Shown: positions 28,565 through 37,344 of the stretch, piece after piece
Layout: every line of letters begins with the position of its first letter
How positions within the stretch are numbered: position 1 is the first letter of the stretch
Assembly (NCBI GenBank): GCA_016714085.1
Contig: JADJNW010000013.1
Span: forward strand, 186,001 to 250,000
DNA length: 64,000 bases
Direction of reading: 5' to 3'
Source: Saprospiraceae bacterium
Lineage (GTDB): Bacteria; Bacteroidota; Bacteroidia; Chitinophagales; Saprospiraceae
The notes under the pieces: generated by a model
What the model saw: only the letters and a program-made list of their open reading frames with translations
Told to the model about the DNA's origin: nothing
Databases searched by the model: none
Position numbers and translations under genes: made by a program

Positions 28565-29101
28565 TTACCAATTCATCATTTTGGTGATCGACTCGCGCAA
28601 TCGTTTCTTGGCATGAAACAACTGCGATTTGGACGTTCCTACCGAAATATTCAACATTTCTGCCACTTCTTTATGTGAATAGCCTTCTACTTCGATCAAG
28701 ACAAATACAGTGCGATAGCCTTCAGGCAATTCTTGGATTGCTTTTTCCAAATATTCTGCTTCCAGAAAATCGCCCCAATCAATCAACTCCTGGGTATGGC
28801 TTGTTGTTAATTCGTCAATATTCGGTTGTTTTTTAATATGACTGAGCGCGGTGCGTACTACAATCGTTTTGATCCAAGCACCAAGCGTTGATTCTTGCCG
28901 AAAACCTTTGATATGCCGAAAGACTTTGACGAAAGCCTCCTGCAATACATCCTCTGCCAATTCAAAATTATTGGTGATGCGATAGGCAGTGGTGTACATC
29001 CCTCGGCTATACTTGTCGTACAAGGTCCTTTGCGCCAAACGGTCGTTCGCAATGCAGGCTGCAATCAATTCGGCTTCGGTCATACTAATGGCGTAAGGCA
29101 T
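28565..29101 (-). CDS. ECF RNA polymerase sigma factor, RpoE-like
   Basis: A 178-residue sigma-70 family protein. Region 2 has YRITNNFELAEDVLQEAFVKVFRHI and region 4 has LPEGYRTVFVLIEVEGYSHKEVAEMLNISVGTSKSQLFHAKKRLRE. The longest ATG start gives MPYAISMTEAELI; the internal ATG at 29083 (MTEAELIAAC) matches the usual family start equally well. It forms a tight operon with the downstream anti-sigma and is likely responsive to an envelope signal. Confidence 0.9.
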   Translation of the reverse strand: MPYAISMTEAELIAACIANDRLAQRTLYDKYSRGMYTTAYRITNNFELAEDVLQEAFVKVFRHIKGFRQESTLGAWIKTIVVRTALSHIKKQPNIDELTTSHTQELIDWGDFLEAEYLEKAIQELPEGYRTVFVLIEVEGYSHKEVAEMLNISVGTSKSQLFHAKKRLRESITKMMNW

Positions 29102-29358
29102 CTTTCCATCGCGCGATTTGTGTTATGTTACAGAGAGTTTTAATTTGGAACGATGGTTGTATGCTATGTTTTATTTTTTAATTTTAATAAAAGTCTGAAA
29201 GCACTTAATTCCTTATGTTTTGGATGGTTGAAAGCGATTTTTAAATCGTTTTACAATTTCCAAAATGATGAATTGACATAAATATTACAAGCAAGGATAT
29301 TGCTTTTTTGCCACGAAGGCATGATATTTAAGACGGCAATTTAACAAAGTATTGGAAA

Positions 29359-29916
29359 ATGGTTGGAAATGATATAACAAGAGGTAAAGTGCTGTTGGCT
29401 GAGCCTTTCATGCTGGACCCCAACTTCAAACGTACAGCGGTGTTGCTTTGTGAACATGATGAAGAAGGAAGTGTGGGCTTTATTTTGAATAAACCCATCG
29501 GGATGACGGTCGATGAATTGGTAGAAGGCTTTCCCGAATTCGATTCGGAGGTCTGCATCGGCGGCCCGGTACAACCCGACACGATTCATTATATTCACAA
29601 TGTGGGGGATTTATTGGAAGGAAGCACGAGGATAATAGATAATATTTACTGGGGTGGGGATTTTGACAAACTCAAATTCCTGATTTCGCAGGAATTAATT
29701 AAGCCACATAATATTCGATTTTTTGTAGGTTATTCGGGCTGGTCGGAAGGGCAGTTGTCTGATGAAATGGGCTATGGTTCTTGGTTAGTGGCTGATATGG
29801 ATGCGAATTATCTTTTTAAAGCCCGCGCGGAATTGCTCTGGTCGCAAGTGATGTATAACAAGGGCAATGCTTACACGATCATTGCACAAATGCCGGATAC
29901 AATTAGCTGGAATTGA
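29359..29916 (+). CDS. YqgE/AlgH family protein
   Basis: A 185-residue protein with the complete YqgE pattern: GKVLLAEPFMLDPNFKRTAVLLCEH, GSVGFILNKP, the conserved IGGPV block, YWGGDFD and FVGYSGWSEGQLSDEM. AlgH was linked genetically to alginate regulation in Pseudomonas, but the biochemical role of the family is unknown. The 256 bases upstream, towards the divergent sigma gene, show no clear feature beyond AT-rich DNA. Confidence 0.92.
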   Translation: MVGNDITRGKVLLAEPFMLDPNFKRTAVLLCEHDEEGSVGFILNKPIGMTVDELVEGFPEFDSEVCIGGPVQPDTIHYIHNVGDLLEGSTRIIDNIYWGGDFDKLKFLISQELIKPHNIRFFVGYSGWSEGQLSDEMGYGSWLVADMDANYLFKARAELLWSQVMYNKGNAYTIIAQMPDTISWN

Positions 29917-29931
29917 TTTCTTTACGCAAGA

Positions 29932-30766
29932 TTAAGATTTGACGGTGGCAGCTCTTGCAATTTCTTGAAGTTGTTTTGCAATTTGAGTTTCTATATTTCC
30001 AATATAAGTAATCTCCGTAGCTGGTTTTTGTGTAATCTTTTGATAAAAAACACAAGCAATTAAATACGCACCAAATTTGGAGGGATGCGGATCGCCATTA
30101 CCCATTTGTAAAGGAATATCAGGATATTGCTGACGACAAAGCTCAAAAGCGTAACCCACAGGCGCAATTTCTGCATCGATTTTTTTAGCAGCAACTTCAT
30201 AAATACGTTTAATAACTTTATATTCTTGTTTACTATTTCTAAATAAATTGGAACAACATTGCATTTTATCAATTTTTGCATCAATCATGATACAGGGATA
30301 GCAATATTGCTGAGGATAATCGCCCAACGCATAAGTTTCATATAAAATAGCCTTACCTTGCTGTACTTTTATAATATTATTTAAATGCCGAATATAAGGA
30401 TCATAAAATGTCGCTTTCGCCTCTGGAATCAGCACTTGCATGGAAGCCTCCTGCAAAATAACACTATGCCAGGTTTGGCTTTTTAATAATTTTAAGGTTG
30501 GAGACACTTCATTTTCTACTGCTTTCCGCCAATTTTTTCCATCCGATGTCGGTACTTTTTCGCAATGATCTTGCAGGGATAGCGCAGGATAAGTGCTTTG
30601 CACCACTTTAAAACCATTCTGATTCGCATCGAACATTTGCTGAAGCGTTTGTGGCATTTGATGGAAATACGTCAGGCTATTGCCAATAAAAAAGGACATC
30701 TTTGGAGTTTTGTGCTACTAAATTAATTAGTAATAAGGACAATAAAATTGTCAGGATAAATTTCAT
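29932..30766 (-). CDS. Secreted SGNH/GDSL-type hydrolase (frameshifted near N-terminus)
   Basis: The restored protein starts at 30766 with a signal peptide (MKFILTILLSLLLINLVAQ), then DVLFIGNSLTYFHQMPQTL; the frames meet at the A run 30688-30693 (plus strand), where one base is surplus. GNSLTY carries the predicted nucleophile serine; the late DPHPSKFGAYLIA carries the Asp-x-x-His pair of SGNH esterases. Homologues act as esterases or lipases outside the cytoplasm. Total about 277 residues. Confidence 0.78.
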
Positions 30767-30819
30767 TACTCGGGTGATTTTGTAACAATTAAACGCTTTC
30801 GTATCAACGTGTAAGCCTG

Positions 30820-32331
30820 TCAATTCGTTGCTTTTGGCGCAATATTTCTGAGCCAAACGACCGCAGGCTGCTTTGGTAAGGACGATAAATCCCTGCCCAT
30901 ACCGGGTTTGAAAAAATTACCCAGAACAATGTCCAGCCGTCCATCCTGATCCAAATCGCCCACATCCATCACCAACCAAGTGCTGCCAGGTACGGCAAAA
31001 GTGGAAATTTCAAATTGAAAATTGCCTTTGTTTTCAAAAAATAAAAATCCTTCATTGGGCTGCTGATGAACATTGTTAAAAAAAGCAATGGTAGCTAGAT
31101 CAAGATCGCCATCTCCATCAAAATCAGCGGCTTGTACTTTACTTGCTCCATAAATGGGGTAGAAAAAGCGCTCGGTAAAATGGTTTTGTCCATCATTTAA
31201 AAAAATACGCAAACCATGATAATTTTTTAAAGAAAGTGAATAATCGGCATTATCGCCATTGGTATATAAAATATCAGGTTTACCATCGCCATTCATGTCC
31301 GCTAATTCTATAAAGCTGGAGCCATACACGGGCGGAAATTCTAATATTTTTTCTTCTTTAAATGTGCCATTGCCATTATTATAAAAAATGTAAATACTTT
31401 CTCTGGATTGACAAAAAAGTGTAATAATGTCGAGTCTGCCATCATTATTCATATCATATAAAATCGTATTCCTCGCGCCCGGCAAGTCTTTCAGCGTATG
31501 TGCTTGAAAATTTTTACCATCGTACCAACTCAAATGCCCGACTTCGTTGCCATAATTACAAATCAAATAATCCGGCGTACCATCTTCATTGAGGTCTTCC
31601 ATCAAAAGATGTACGGGCCGGCGCAAGGAATCGAGCAACGTTTGCCCCTGATTTTGTATCAATTTTCCTTTTGGGCTATCATTCGGATCCATGATACCCA
31701 TTTGCAGCGTCAATAATTCTTGTTTTTCGTTCCAATAAATATCCGAAACAGGGCTCTCCAAGCCAATAGAATCAATCCTTTTCAAGGTTTTGTCATAGAT
31801 TTCCAGCCAGCGTTTGTCGCGCCTCCCGGCATATAAATGCCCGTTTGTCGTATCAATTTTCAGCATGGTGACCATCGGCGGACGATCGCTCATACCTTCA
31901 ATCGTTTTGATTTCAAAAAACGGCAAACCCAATGTTACCAAAGCTTTGGAAGCTTGAGGGAGCGGTTTCTCCGGCGCATTTTCAATGTAATAATCCACTA
32001 TTTTTTGCCAATCAGCTTCTACAAGTAGCGGTTTATCCGGGTAAATTTTAGCCTGCATAATCGTCACGATGTCATCAGGATTTACCTCAGTCATTTTCTC
32101 GAATAGGCCTCTCATCCCAAGATAATAAGCCATTTGGGGCATGACTCCTTCTTTCCATGTCATTTTGTCCAACATTTCAGGCATAGGCTGTACGTGACAA
32201 CTCGCACAATGAATCGCCGCCAGTTCTTTCCCTGAAAGCCCGGTAGGCTCAGGCGGCGCATTCGGATCGCGGCGATTGCAATTCCAAGCAATAAATAATA
32301 GCAGCACAAACAAGTAAGGGATGAATTTCAT
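30820..32331 (-). CDS. Lipoprotein with heme c motif and FG-GAP/VCBS repeats
   Basis: A 503-residue protein. The signal peptide ends at a lipobox Cys18. A heme-binding CASCH (residues 42-46) opens a small cytochrome c-like domain reaching to about residue 120. The rest is made of beta-propeller FG-GAP/VCBS repeats with calcium-type acidic loops: DLNEDGTPDYLIC, DMNNDGRLDIITL, DMNGDGKPDILYT, DFDGDGDLDLATI and DLDQDGRLDIVLG. This fusion occurs in Bacteroidota but has no established role; electron transfer coupled to surface binding is a guess. It is divergent from the DUF2911 gene. Confidence 0.82.
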   Translation of the reverse strand: MKFIPYLFVLLLFIAWNCNRRDPNAPPEPTGLSGKELAAIHCASCHVQPMPEMLDKMTWKEGVMPQMAYYLGMRGLFEKMTEVNPDDIVTIMQAKIYPDKPLLVEADWQKIVDYYIENAPEKPLPQASKALVTLGLPFFEIKTIEGMSDRPPMVTMLKIDTTNGHLYAGRRDKRWLEIYDKTLKRIDSIGLESPVSDIYWNEKQELLTLQMGIMDPNDSPKGKLIQNQGQTLLDSLRRPVHLLMEDLNEDGTPDYLICNYGNEVGHLSWYDGKNFQAHTLKDLPGARNTILYDMNNDGRLDIITLFCQSRESIYIFYNNGNGTFKEEKILEFPPVYGSSFIELADMNGDGKPDILYTNGDNADYSLSLKNYHGLRIFLNDGQNHFTERFFYPIYGASKVQAADFDGDGDLDLATIAFFNNVHQQPNEGFLFFENKGNFQFEISTFAVPGSTWLVMDVGDLDQDGRLDIVLGNFFKPGMGRDLSSLPKQPAVVWLRNIAPKATN

Positions 32332-32428
32332 ATATGTTTTATCTTTAAAGTATAGACTAAATTCAGGTAATCATTCTATTTGTCGGAAAATTATTCATTT
32401 TTCTTTTTTCTTTGTAAAAAAATCGAAA

Positions 32429-33073
32429 ATGACTACAATAATAAATTGGAAGCAAAGCGCCTGTTTCATCTTATTTATTTTCATAATAATTGCTTGCAAA
32501 CAGACGGAAACAGATAATGCCCATCAACACGCTGCTCCTTCTCAAAATACGGCTGCAAGTAAAGTTGGCGAAGGCTATGCCGATAGCGTCAATCTGGGTT
32601 TAATTGCTCAAGATACTTTAAAAAGTAGCCCGACTCGGGAAACAATGATTATATTAAATGATAATCATATTCATATCACTTATGGCTCGCCGGGTGTGCG
32701 CGGGCGCGTGATTTGGGGCGGTTTGGTGGCTTACGATCAAGTATGGGCAACGGGTGCGCATAATGCTACATCCATTATGTTTAGTAAAGATGTAATAATA
32801 AATGAACAAAAAATTCCGGCTGGAACCTATGGATTCTTTACTATTCCCGGCAAGGAAGAATGGACGCTGATTTTAAATAAAAATTATAAACAACATTTAG
32901 CAGATGATTATAATGAAAAAGAAGATGTAATAAGAGTAAATGTAAAACCGGAAAAGCAAAATAATATTACTCAACGCCTGACCTATCAAATCGAAGCGAG
33001 CGACGATAAATCAGGAAATATCAGTGTCTATTGGGAATATTTAAAAATTTCGTTGCCATTTTCAATGAATTAG
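32429..33073 (+). CDS. DUF2911 lipoprotein
   Basis: Start set at the ATG 32429 (MTTIINWKQSACFILFIFIIIACKQ), which gives a lipoprotein signal; upstream in-frame codons lie in the promoter region shared with the divergent gene. The 214-residue protein matches DUF2911: ITYGSPGVRGRVIWGGLVAYDQVWATGAHNATSI, then IPAGTYGFFTIPGKEEWTLILNKN. Function unknown; secreted homologues are common in the phylum. Confidence 0.85.
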   Translation: MTTIINWKQSACFILFIFIIIACKQTETDNAHQHAAPSQNTAASKVGEGYADSVNLGLIAQDTLKSSPTRETMIILNDNHIHITYGSPGVRGRVIWGGLVAYDQVWATGAHNATSIMFSKDVIINEQKIPAGTYGFFTIPGKEEWTLILNKNYKQHLADDYNEKEDVIRVNVKPEKQNNITQRLTYQIEASDDKSGNISVYWEYLKISLPFSMN

Positions 33074-33259
33074 AAATCGACTTTGCACGAGCAAGAAAAA
33101 ATTTCACCATCCTGCAAGTGGATTAAACTTATTATTTTTGGCGACGTTGATTAAACAAACAGAGGAGAGAAGCGAGATGTCAGAAGTCAGACTTTCCAGC
33201 ATCTTTGCTTCGGCGCTTATATCAAAAAACAGATTCTCTAACATAAAAACCAACCCAAT

Positions 33260-33862
33260 ATGGCTTTTCAACTTCCTGATTTACCTTATGCTTTTGATGC
33301 ATTAGAACCTAATATCGACGCGCGTACGATGGAAATCCATCACGGCAAACACCATGCTGCTTATACCACAAATTTGAACAACGCTATTGCAGGAACAGAA
33401 TTGGACAGCAAATCCATTGAAGATATTTTGGCGAATATTTCCAAGCATTCCGTAGCGATTCGCAATAACGGTGGCGGCTATTACAATCATAATTTGTTCT
33501 GGACGATCATGTCGCCCGATGGCGGCGGTGTTCCAACCGGAGCAGTCGGCGAAGCCATCAGTCGTGATTTTAGCTCATTTGATGATTTTAAAACGCAATT
33601 CGCAGCAGCTGCGGCTGGTCGCTTTGGTTCAGGCTGGGCCTGGCTTATCAAGGATGGCAGTGGCAAATTGTCGATCACTTCCACCCCAAATCAAGATAAC
33701 CCATTGATGGACATCGCCGAAGTAAAAGGAACGCCAATCCTTGGATTAGATGTGTGGGAACACGCGTATTACTTGAATTATCAAAACCGTCGCCCGGATT
33801 ATATTGCAGCATTTTGGAATGTGATTAATTGGGATGAAGTGAACGCCCGTTACGCCGGATAA
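33260..33862 (+). CDS. sod: Superoxide dismutase, Fe/Mn type
   Basis: A 200-residue cytoplasmic enzyme. Metal ligands are in [28 protein letters not shown] and [19 protein letters not shown]. It dismutates superoxide to oxygen and hydrogen peroxide. The length and start ([17 protein letters not shown]) are typical. Whether iron or manganese is preferred cannot be read reliably. It is followed by a strong terminator and appears monocistronic. Confidence 0.95.
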   Translation: MAFQLPDLPYAFDALEPNIDARTMEIHHGKHHAAYTTNLNNAIAGTELDSKSIEDILANISKHSVAIRNNGGGYYNHNLFWTIMSPDGGGVPTGAVGEAISRDFSSFDDFKTQFAAAAAGRFGSGWAWLIKDGSGKLSITSTPNQDNPLMDIAEVKGTPILGLDVWEHAYYLNYQNRRPDYIAAFWNVINWDEVNARYAG

Positions 33863-33902
33863 AATCGCAAAATCACAAATATTTGTTAAATTTTGCTATC
33901 AG

Positions 33903-33936
33903 AACCCGTTTGTTTATTGCAACGAACGGGTTTTTT
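33903..33936 (+). terminator. Rho-independent terminator after superoxide dismutase
   Basis: AACCCGTTTGTT (33903-33914) pairs with AACGAACGGGTT, with one wobble, around a short loop, followed by a run of T. It lies 40 bases after the sod stop codon. Confidence 0.85.
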
Positions 33937-33971
33937 AATTGTCGGCTGTTGACTTTTCGTATTAAAAAGCC

Positions 33972-33979
33972 TACTTTTG
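33972..33979 (+). promoter_or_regulatory. Candidate -7 promoter element (TACTTTTG)
   Basis: TACTTTTG fits TAnnTTTG. A TTG word at 33947-33949 lies about 22 bases upstream as a possible -33 element. The element precedes a hairpin and a short hydrophobic reading frame, and follows the sod terminator, so it would start a separate transcript. Confidence 0.5.
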
Positions 33980-33980
33980 A

Positions 33981-34013
33981 ATACGAATGTCGCTTTGAGA
34001 GGCGACTTCGTAT
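33981..34013 (+). other. Strong hairpin in a predicted 5' leader
   Basis: ATACGAA (33981-33987), a bulged T, and GTCGC pair perfectly with GCGAC and TTCGTAT (34002-34013) around an eight-base loop. It sits directly after the candidate -7 element, so it would form the very 5' end of the transcript. Confidence 0.6.
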
Positions 34014-34052
34014 GAACATAATCCATTTTTTTAAACCAAAAATTCAAATCCC

Positions 34053-34121
34053 ATGATCATCTTCAGTGTACTATTGCTGATTCTGTTGTTATTTAGGTAC
34101 GAAATTGTAAAAGAGGCCTAA
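34053..34121 (+). CDS. Possible 22-residue hydrophobic peptide
   Basis: The ATG at 34053 opens a short frame, MIIFSVLLLILLLFRYEIVK plus two residues, ending at TAA 34119-34121. It is almost entirely a transmembrane segment followed by a charged tail. It lies between a candidate promoter and a hairpin at 34168-34203, as a small transcription unit would. I recognise no family. Small single-span peptides of this size can be ion-pump subunits, regulators or toxins; the sequence alone does not distinguish these. There is no obvious strong ribosome-binding site. Confidence 0.35.
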   Translation: MIIFSVLLLILLLFRYEIVKEA

Positions 34122-34167
34122 GTAACCTACTGAAGAGAAAACGAACACGCCGCGGAGGCGTACTATA

Positions 34168-34203
34168 AAGAGGGCTTTTACTCAAGAGAGTGGAAGCCTT
34201 CTT
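34168..34203 (+). terminator. Hairpin, possible terminator of the small transcript
   Basis: AAGAGGGCTT (34168-34177) pairs with AAGCCTTCTT (34194-34203) with one wobble; the following bases are only moderately T-rich (GTGTTTTG). The remaining DNA to 34314 holds nothing else I can support. Confidence 0.45.
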
Positions 34204-34314
34204 GTGTTTTGAGAGGTGCTATTATAAAGAATATAAAGGAATTATAATATTATTTCAAAAAATAATGCCATTCTATTAAATTCCGACAAATTCAGACATC
34301 ATCTATCCGCTGTA

Positions 34315-34740
34315 TTACCTGGAGAATTTCATTCTAAAAAGTTTTTGATTTGTCTCCTCATGCATGTGCTCCTGAATAATTTTAAATCCGTACCGATCAT
34401 AAAATGCTCGCCCTATCATATTGTGCTCAAATACTTCAACTTCTAATTCATTATGAAATGAATTTACATAATCCATTAATGCTTTGCCGATTCCTTGTCC
34501 GTGTTTTTCGGGTCTCACGAAAATAGCGCCCACTTCATTTCCTATCATAGAAATAAATCCATCCAGACCATTTTCCTTTGAATAGACCCAGGTAAGGGTG
34601 TTGGGCATATAAACCTCTCTGATTTTAATTTTCTCTTTATTAAGAAAAGCTGCATCCAAAAATGGGTGAGCTAATTGGGAAGCTTTAAACCAAATATCTA
34701 TTATTTCATCAATATCATATTCTTGATAAGCTCTTATCAT
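34315..34740 (-). CDS. GNAT-family N-acetyltransferase
   Basis: Start at 34740 (MIRAYQEYDIDEIIDIWFKAS), which overlaps the stop of the upstream methyltransferase-like gene as ATGA. The 141-residue protein has the acetyl-CoA-binding loop PEKHGQGIGKALMDYV and the family end AFYDRYGFKIIQEHMHE. It resembles the YjaB-like group of small-molecule or protein acetyltransferases. The substrate is unknown. Confidence 0.87.
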   Translation of the reverse strand: MIRAYQEYDIDEIIDIWFKASQLAHPFLDAAFLNKEKIKIREVYMPNTLTWVYSKENGLDGFISMIGNEVGAIFVRPEKHGQGIGKALMDYVNSFHNELEVEVFEHNMIGRAFYDRYGFKIIQEHMHEETNQKLFRMKFSR

Positions 34741-35595
34741 GTTATCTTTCTTAATTTTGGTATCCAACAACTTATTTTTTGTTTATAGTCTTCATATTCC
34801 TTTCCGAATCGTTTCTTCAAATTATTTTCTTCTATTGGTCGGACTACTAATTGCCAAAGTATTGCTCCAATTAAACTATATATAAAAATAGGAATTGATG
34901 CATATATAATGCTTACTGCTATTCCTTGACCTACACCTGCTATTGCCATGGGATTACGTACGTACCGATAAGGTCCAGTTAAAACTAATTTAGTGGTCTG
35001 ATCAATTGGTAGTGGAGTGCCATTGCCATTTTTTACCATAGTAAAATGCACTGATAAGTCCTAAAATGCTAAATAACACGAATAATATCGCCCCTATTGA
35101 GAAATAAATCCCTATTTGAGGATTTGCGCTTTGTTCGAAAGCTTGAATAATAAGCCATGGAAAGAAAGCAAGTGTAATGAACCAAACACAAACTATTTGA
35201 ACAATTGTTTTGAAACCATTAATAACAAAGTTATTTGACTGAGATTCACGAAAAACGTTTTCCTGAAAAACTAAAAATAGATTATAAAATAATCCAAGAA
35301 TCATTACAGCCGTTGCTAAATATCCGCCATGAGTAAGGATCGACGCATTGATGCAATACAATGTACCAAACGCAAATCCTCCAAGAATTACGAATTCTAA
35401 CTCTCTTAAAGATTTGTAAGCCCGAATAATTGAAAGAGTTGCAACAACAATTATATCAGGAGCAAAGAAAGAATTGAATGCATTGGAATTAATTCCTTGG
35501 AACTGGAATGCCTTATAAAAGTTGGAGTTTACGGATAAACCTATCCACCAGAGCATAATCAAAGTTGCTTGTAATAAGTAGGCAGTCCCTTTCAA
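34737..35595 (-). CDS. Isoprenylcysteine carboxylmethyltransferase-like membrane protein (frameshifted)
   Basis: Several membrane spans in the N-terminal half (about six), followed by the conserved methyltransferase region TGPYRYVRNPMAIAGVGQG and the C-terminal RPIEENNLKKRFGKEYEDYKQ, typical of the ICMT/phospholipid methyltransferase superfamily. The frames meet at the T run 35029-35034 (plus strand); one base fewer gives SAFYYGKNGNGTPLP and one continuous protein of about 285 residues. The methylated substrate is unknown. Translational overlap with the GNAT gene suggests a two-gene operon. Confidence 0.78.
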
Positions 35596-35716
35596 TTCTG
35601 GAGATTTGTATTTACTTATCCCTCAATGTAGCTTTTTTCTCTTTTTCCAGCAAGACGTTTCAATATTTTTATACCGAACCCCTCCGCTTCGCCGTTATCT
35701 TATATAAAATTTTAGC

Positions 35717-36397
35717 ATGAAACAAATATGGTGTATAGCTGGACTCCTGTTATTATCGCAATCTATCTTCGCGCAATTTGGCATCAGCGGTAACTACCGC
35801 GTGCATGATGCAAAGGATTGGAAAATCGTTTATCCGGATCAAACCAGTCAGGAAATACTGGGTGATGGACTTTCGCTGGGCGTGGATTATTGGTTTCGCT
35901 TGAAAAATTATCGGGTAGAATTCTTGCCGGAGTTGAATGTAATATTGCCACAAGCCTTGACAACACAGGACGGCAGCGAATTGGATGTAAAGTTTTACAG
36001 CCTCTTTTTTAATACCAATTTTTATCTATTTGATTTTATGGGCGATTGCGATTGCCCGACCTGGTCGAAGCAAGGTAATTTTGCTAAAAAAGGTTTTTTT
36101 GTGCAATTGTCGCCGGGGATTTCTATGCTGCAAAACGCAGTCACCACCGAAGGCGTGGAAAGTAGCGCGAATGATTGGGCGCTTAGTTTGGGCGCTGGCA
36201 TTGGATTTGATATTGGCATCACCGATCTGGTTACCTTTACACCGATGCTTGGAGCGCGCTATTTTCCAAAAGCAAATTGGAGTAGCCTGGAAGAAGCAAA
36301 AGCTTCCTGGACTTTTGAGCAGGAAAGCGCCATTACGCAGTTGTATGCGGGCGTTCGGCTTGGATTTCGCTTCGATTATAAGGACGGTCGGCGATAA
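35717..36397 (+). CDS. Outer-membrane beta-barrel protein
   Basis: A 226-residue protein with signal peptide (MKQIWCIAGLLLLSQSIFAQ) and alternating hydrophobic strands. The strands include LGDGLSLGVDYWFRLKNYRVEFLPELNVI, LGAGIGFDIGITDLVTFTPMLGARYF and LYAGVRLGFRFDYK, compatible with an eight- or ten-stranded barrel. Two cysteines (CDCP) sit in a predicted loop. No more specific family can be named. Confidence 0.7.
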   Translation: MKQIWCIAGLLLLSQSIFAQFGISGNYRVHDAKDWKIVYPDQTSQEILGDGLSLGVDYWFRLKNYRVEFLPELNVILPQALTTQDGSELDVKFYSLFFNTNFYLFDFMGDCDCPTWSKQGNFAKKGFFVQLSPGISMLQNAVTTEGVESSANDWALSLGAGIGFDIGITDLVTFTPMLGARYFPKANWSSLEEAKASWTFEQESAITQLYAGVRLGFRFDYKDGRR

Positions 36398-36496
36398 AAT
36401 GTCAAAAAAATAATATTTTTTCTTTCACTCATGTGACCAAACGGGGATTGCTTCGTCATAAGAGAAACAAATTATTAATCCTAAATCCTGGTTCAC

Positions 36497-36964
36497 ATGA
36501 GGAAAGCAATATTTGCACTCTTGGTAATGTGTTTCATTACCGTAAGCGCTCATGCGCAATTGATTGACAAAGGAGTGATTATGGCAGGCGGAAGCCTCGA
36601 ATTCACTTCTCAGAAAGGCAACGAAGTATTCACTGTCAACCCCACGCTGGGTTACTTTTTTGCCGACAATGCTGCCTTTGGCGTATCCCTGACCTACTCT
36701 TCTATCAGCAAATTTGACCAGTTTTATATTGGTCCCTTTGCTCGTTACTACACCAATTTTGGTTTGTTTGGACACGGTGGCGTACAGTTTGCGCACATCA
36801 AAGATGCCGAAAAAGAAAACAATTTTGATTTTCTGCTGGGGCTTGGCTATGCTGCGTTTTTAAATGACAATGTGGCACTGGAGCCTTTATTTACAGTACA
36901 TTTCTTGGACGGAGACACTTACACACGGTTAGGCATCTCGCTGCAAGTTTATTTCGGTAGATAA
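36497..36964 (+). CDS. Small outer-membrane beta-barrel protein
   Basis: A 155-residue exported protein (signal MRKAIFALLVMCFITVSAHAQ). It has beta strands typical of small OmpA/OmpW-like barrels: GGSLEFTSQKGNEVFTVNPTLGYFFADNAAFGVSLTY, FARYYTNFGLFGHGGVQF and a terminal LGISLQVYFGR with the C-terminal aromatic residue near the end that barrels use for assembly. Function not known. The start codon lies in one arm of an inverted repeat (36428-36436 and 36493-36501). Confidence 0.75.
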   Translation: MRKAIFALLVMCFITVSAHAQLIDKGVIMAGGSLEFTSQKGNEVFTVNPTLGYFFADNAAFGVSLTYSSISKFDQFYIGPFARYYTNFGLFGHGGVQFAHIKDAEKENNFDFLLGLGYAAFLNDNVALEPLFTVHFLDGDTYTRLGISLQVYFGR

Positions 36965-37048
36965 CAAACAGATTAGGAGCAAATTACATACAGGAAACTA
37001 CACACGGGTAATGATTACAATCCCATGAACAATTTTTATTAAGCTTTG

Positions 37049-37165
37049 AACCCTCTACAAGAACAGTTTATACAGAGGGACTCCGGTAGCATCTACCTGA
37101 TATTACCGAGTATGCTGAGGCAACGTCTGGGGCAACCACTGGGCGTTGCTCTCGGCTTTCAGGTT
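37049..37165 (+). ncRNA. Candidate structured RNA, family unknown
   Basis: Within about 115 bases there are nested complementary segments: CCCTCT/AGAGGG (37051-37056, 37074-37079), CCTGA/TCAGG (37096-37100, 37159-37163), CCGAG/CTCGG (37106-37110, 37151-37155) and GAGGCAACG with CGTTGCTC (37117-37125, 37144-37151). They could build a stem-loop followed by a longer irregular hairpin. No protein-coding frame fits. I cannot assign a known RNA family, and such pairing can arise by chance. Confidence 0.3.
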
Positions 37166-37210
37166 ATTATGAAAATGATTAGACCTGATTTCTTAAATGC
37201 TCGCCAATCA

Positions 37211-37313
37211 TCAAACCGTTAAAACGGTTTGGACACTTCACATTTCATTTAGCCCAGCGTTTAAACGCTGGGCTAAATGATTCATAATCAATATTTAACG
37301 GTTTTAACCGTTT
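37211..37313. repeat. Cluster of three extragenic palindromes
   Basis: Three palindromes in about 100 bases: CAAACCGTTAAAACGGTTTG (37212-37231), a perfect 36-base palindrome at 37245-37280 whose half begins TCATTTAGCCCAGCG, and AACGGTTTTAACCGTT (37297-37312), a close relative of the first. This is the layout of REP/BIME-like elements. The full gene-free stretch 36965-37344 holds this cluster and the structured block before it. Confidence 0.8.
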
Positions 37314-37344
37314 GTCAGATCAGCATGATCAATTCAAATTAGTA

